Below the pieces are notes generated by a model that saw only the letters and a program-made list of their open reading frames with translations, did no database searches and had not been told where the DNA came from. A DNA stretch of 64,000 nucleotides from Dipodascopsis uninucleata var. uninucleata (taxonomy: Eukaryota > Ascomycota > Lipomycetes > Lipomycetales > Lipomycetaceae). The position numbers and the translations under genes were made by a program. The stretch is taken from NCBI GenBank assembly GCA_030568195.1, contig JAJLTO010000006.1, forward strand, positions 434,001-498,000, read 5' to 3'. Positions 61,991 through 64,000 of this stretch are shown here, in pieces; the first letter of the stretch is position 1, and each line of letters starts with the position of its first letter.

Positions 61991-62211
61991 TAATAGAAAT
62001 GAAGTAATAGTGATAGTAATAATAACCCAAAGGTGTCCCACCCAAAATACTAGTGAAATAGTAACACGTTAACAAAAAAGTAACGAAACTGAAACATGGT
62101 AAAAAAAGCTGTATAATGTACATTAATCATACATAAATCCACCCAAATTTTTAACAGCAAAAAAGCTATTTGGTGGAGTATCATGTCGTCATACCCAAAA
62201 AATCATATCTT
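59828..62211. other. 2.4 kb gap, ADI1 upstream and WOPR-gene 3' region
   Basis: AT-rich, with AT dinucleotide repeats near 59890 and a TAA repeat at 61956-61988. No gene is supported. Confidence 0.5.
61956..61988 (-). repeat. (TAA)11 microsatellite 3' of the WOPR gene
   Basis: Eleven perfect TAA units (TTA on the WOPR-gene sense strand), within a broader TAA/CAG/TAG-triplet tract (about 61850-62030) that is probably its 3' UTR. Confidence 0.9.
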
Positions 62212-63702
62212 TTACGATCGGTAAACTGATTGTGACATCTGTCCTGGCTGACCGCTCTGTTGTGAAGGCTGTTGTCCTTGACCATGCTGATAATCAGGAT
62301 GAGAAGGTGGTTGAGAACGAGGAACAGATTGCATCTGGTGAACTGGTCCAACATTAACTGGTTGCTGCATGTGGGATGGTGGTGGTGGTGCAGGCTGGTA
62401 TTGTGGTGGCCATGCGTATTGAGCAGCTGCTTGGGGATGTGGATACATCTGTCCATAATCTGGACCAGTTGATCCGTAGTACTTCTGATCTTGTCCACCC
62501 GCCCCATGTGGAGGAGCAGGAGGCATGTAGCTGTACGGTTGTCCATACACAGGCATTCCCGGATACGGTCTATAAGCACCAGCCTGCATATAGTGCTGAC
62601 GATAGTAAGCATCGTTAGCGTTATTCATCACTACTGATCCATGATCATCAGTAGCGACAGATCCATCCTGCTGTCTGTAATATGGATCATTTCCGGCGGC
62701 GGCAGCAGCAGCAGCAGCGTGCTCTGGATCGTTCAAGTCTTTTGTGTCAGCAGCAGCAGCAGAAGGATCGTTTGGCATGGGCATGCCATACATTCCCATA
62801 CCAGATGGAATGATGCTACGCTCGAGACCATTTGACCCATCTGGTGGGATGCGAAAGTTCTGTCTTTGCGTTAATTCAGGCGATATAGGAAGATCGCGCA
62901 GAATTGGGTTGGCGGAAGGAGTAGCAAAATTACCCTGTAGGACATCCTCTGGCTTATAGTAAGAAACCAAGTGGTGAGGACTGCCGTTGATGAGAACTGA
63001 CATAGTCTTCTTAATCAAACCACCATCTTTGAATCCGTAAGAATCGACAAGTGAGCCAACAAGAGCACGTTCTGCTTCCGGATCAAATAAAGATGAACCT
63101 TTGCCTGCATGTGCACCACCTGCAGCACCTGCACCTGCACCAACACTCTCATGAACCGGTGATGGACCTCGACGGTCATCATAACCATCAGAAGTGGAGT
63201 GGCCATTGGCAGCAGCGGCAGACGCGTATGGGTCAGAAGACGCGTGTTTCTTACGACGATTTCTCTTAGCAGCGCGTTTCTTCTCACCAGGTGCAAATGG
63301 CTTCTCTAGTTGACGGTAAACCAAGAAGTTACCTAGGATACGCGAAGGAGACCACGCGATTCCATCAGTCCAGCGCTTGATACCGGAAGTTCCTTCGTTG
63401 AAAATAAAAATATTTCCGGAACGAATAAGGTCCGCACGTTCACGATCATGTGGACGTCGCGAAACATAATGTAAAAGTCCCTGCATACAAGCTTGGAATA
63501 AAATGAGCGCGTCATGAGTCGTAGACACGTATCCGGTATAGGTAGCTGAGAGGCCCTGTGGAGGGCCAGACCCAGCAGTGCCGGAGACGTGGTGAGCACC
63601 CTGGTGCTGTGGTTGTGGTTGCTGTGATTGTTGCATGTGTTGATTCTGAGCAATGGCCTGATTCTGCAAGTCTGTACGCTGACCAACACCTAAAGTTGCC
63701 AT
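62212..63702 (-). CDS. WOR1: WOPR-domain transcriptional regulator (Gti1/Wor1/Ryp1/Sge1 clade)
   Basis: An intronless gene of 496 residues. The bipartite WOPR DNA-binding domain is clear. Block A (about 54-150) has TYTGYVSTTHDALILFQAC, RRPHDRERADLIRSG, and GIKRWTDGIAWSPSRILGNF followed by FAPGEKKRAAKR. Block B (about 226-285) has GGLIKKTMSVLING and HHLVSYYKPEDVLQG. The SPSRILGNFLVYR and PGEKKRA segments place it with Wor1/Ryp1/Sge1 rather than Pac2. The C-terminus is Gln/Pro/Tyr-rich and low in complexity, as in its relatives. Known members are master switches of cell type: white-opaque switching in Candida, dimorphism in Histoplasma, conidiation and effectors in Fusarium. Its role in this fungus is unknown. 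The long flanks on both sides suggest extensive regulation. Confidence 0.95.
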   Translation of the reverse strand: MATLGVGQRTDLQNQAIAQNQHMQQSQQPQPQHQGAHHVSGTAGSGPPQGLSATYTGYVSTTHDALILFQACMQGLLHYVSRRPHDRERADLIRSGNIFIFNEGTSGIKRWTDGIAWSPSRILGNFLVYRQLEKPFAPGEKKRAAKRNRRKKHASSDPYASAAAANGHSTSDGYDDRRGPSPVHESVGAGAGAAGGAHAGKGSSLFDPEAERALVGSLVDSYGFKDGGLIKKTMSVLINGSPHHLVSYYKPEDVLQGNFATPSANPILRDLPISPELTQRQNFRIPPDGSNGLERSIIPSGMGMYGMPMPNDPSAAAADTKDLNDPEHAAAAAAAAGNDPYYRQQDGSVATDDHGSVVMNNANDAYYRQHYMQAGAYRPYPGMPVYGQPYSYMPPAPPHGAGGQDQKYYGSTGPDYGQMYPHPQAAAQYAWPPQYQPAPPPPSHMQQPVNVGPVHQMQSVPRSQPPSHPDYQHGQGQQPSQQSGQPGQMSQSVYRS

Positions 63703-64000
63703 TCCTTTTAAAGCGAAATTTTGTAGCTGAAGTACAAAATCAATTAAAAAGAGTTGTTCAATGTATGATTATTCTGTCAACAAAAAACCACTGATATTTG
63801 TGATAACCGTTTGTACACGTATTGTTGATTGTTTAGTTAAAATGAACAAAGGTAACAAAACAGTTCGATTTTGAAGTTGGAGATTCCACCAAATTTAATT
63901 GATAAACAGCAATTCCACCAAAGAGTAGAATTGGTCGTGATATTGATAGGCTAGAGCGTGCGCAATTTAAACAAATAATACCAACGGAAGAACCTTCAAA
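63703..64000. other. Upstream region of the WOPR gene
   Basis: The start of its AT-rich promoter/leader, cut by the window end. Confidence 0.5.

Noticed and set aside
1-64000. CRISPR arrays, rRNA genes, integrated viruses, LTR elements, LINEs or intact DNA transposons
   Set aside because: No regularly spaced repeats, no rRNA core sequences and no polymerase, integrase, capsid or transposase motifs were seen.

Overview
The window is nuclear DNA of an ascomycete fungus. The evidence is a full set of fungal genes: SREBP with the fungal C-terminal domain, Zn2Cys6 and AZF1-type regulators, a WOPR-domain regulator, TUP1, SCC2/Mis4, HBS1, HIS2 and cyanase. Introns are short (mostly about 45-130 nt) with GTAAGT/GTATGT/GTGAGT donors and TACTAAC-like branch sites, and tRNA genes carry fungal-type introns. 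Coding DNA is moderately AT-rich and intergenic DNA is AT-rich and often long (1-4 kb). The mixture of intron-rich housekeeping genes and yeast-like proteins suggests an early-branching ascomycete, perhaps Lipomycetaceae or Taphrinomycotina. That placement is inference, and I cannot name a species. Layout: 1-8 kb holds the sterol/oxygen regulator SRE1, an intron-containing tRNA-Lys(CTT), and indoleamine 2,3-dioxygenase (BNA2). 8.5-11 kb has a coiled-coil golgin-like gene diverging from a ubiquitin C-terminal hydrolase (YUH1). 11.9-17.6 kb is the seven-exon cohesin loader SCC2, diverging from HIS2 (18.1-19.3 kb), which converges on HBS1, a gene of at least 11 exons (19.3-22.6 kb). After a 3 kb gap come a Zn2Cys6 regulator (25.8-28.1 kb) and DNA ligase I (28.8-31.5 kb). 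At 32.06-32.24 kb is a tRNA-Ile(TAT) gene that carries a 44-nt canonical intron and also a 61-nt GT...AG insert inside the anticodon stem. A membrane-anchored GH35 beta-galactosidase homologue (33.3-37.1 kb) and cyanase (37.8-38.5 kb) follow. An orphan membrane protein lies at 40.8-41.8 kb. After 4.5 kb of apparently gene-free DNA come polyglutamine AZF1 (46.3-49.5 kb), TUP1 with an exceptional 1.17 kb intron (51.3-54.2 kb), a GC-rich stretch with an atypical short-chain dehydrogenase homologue (57.4-58.6 kb), acireductone dioxygenase ADI1 (59.2-59.8 kb), and a WOR1/RYP1-type WOPR regulator (62.2-63.7 kb). The genes do not form a pathway cluster. They are mostly independent housekeeping genes (NAD, histidine and methionine-salvage metabolism; cohesion; DNA ligation; ribosome rescue) interspersed with transcription regulators that sit in long intergenic spaces. 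I saw no CRISPR array, rRNA gene, intact transposon or retroelement. The strongest unusual signal is the tRNA-Ile gene with its non-canonical extra insert. Next are two enzyme homologues that have lost a key catalytic residue: GH35 (nucleophile Glu to Ala) and the dehydrogenase (catalytic Tyr to Phe).
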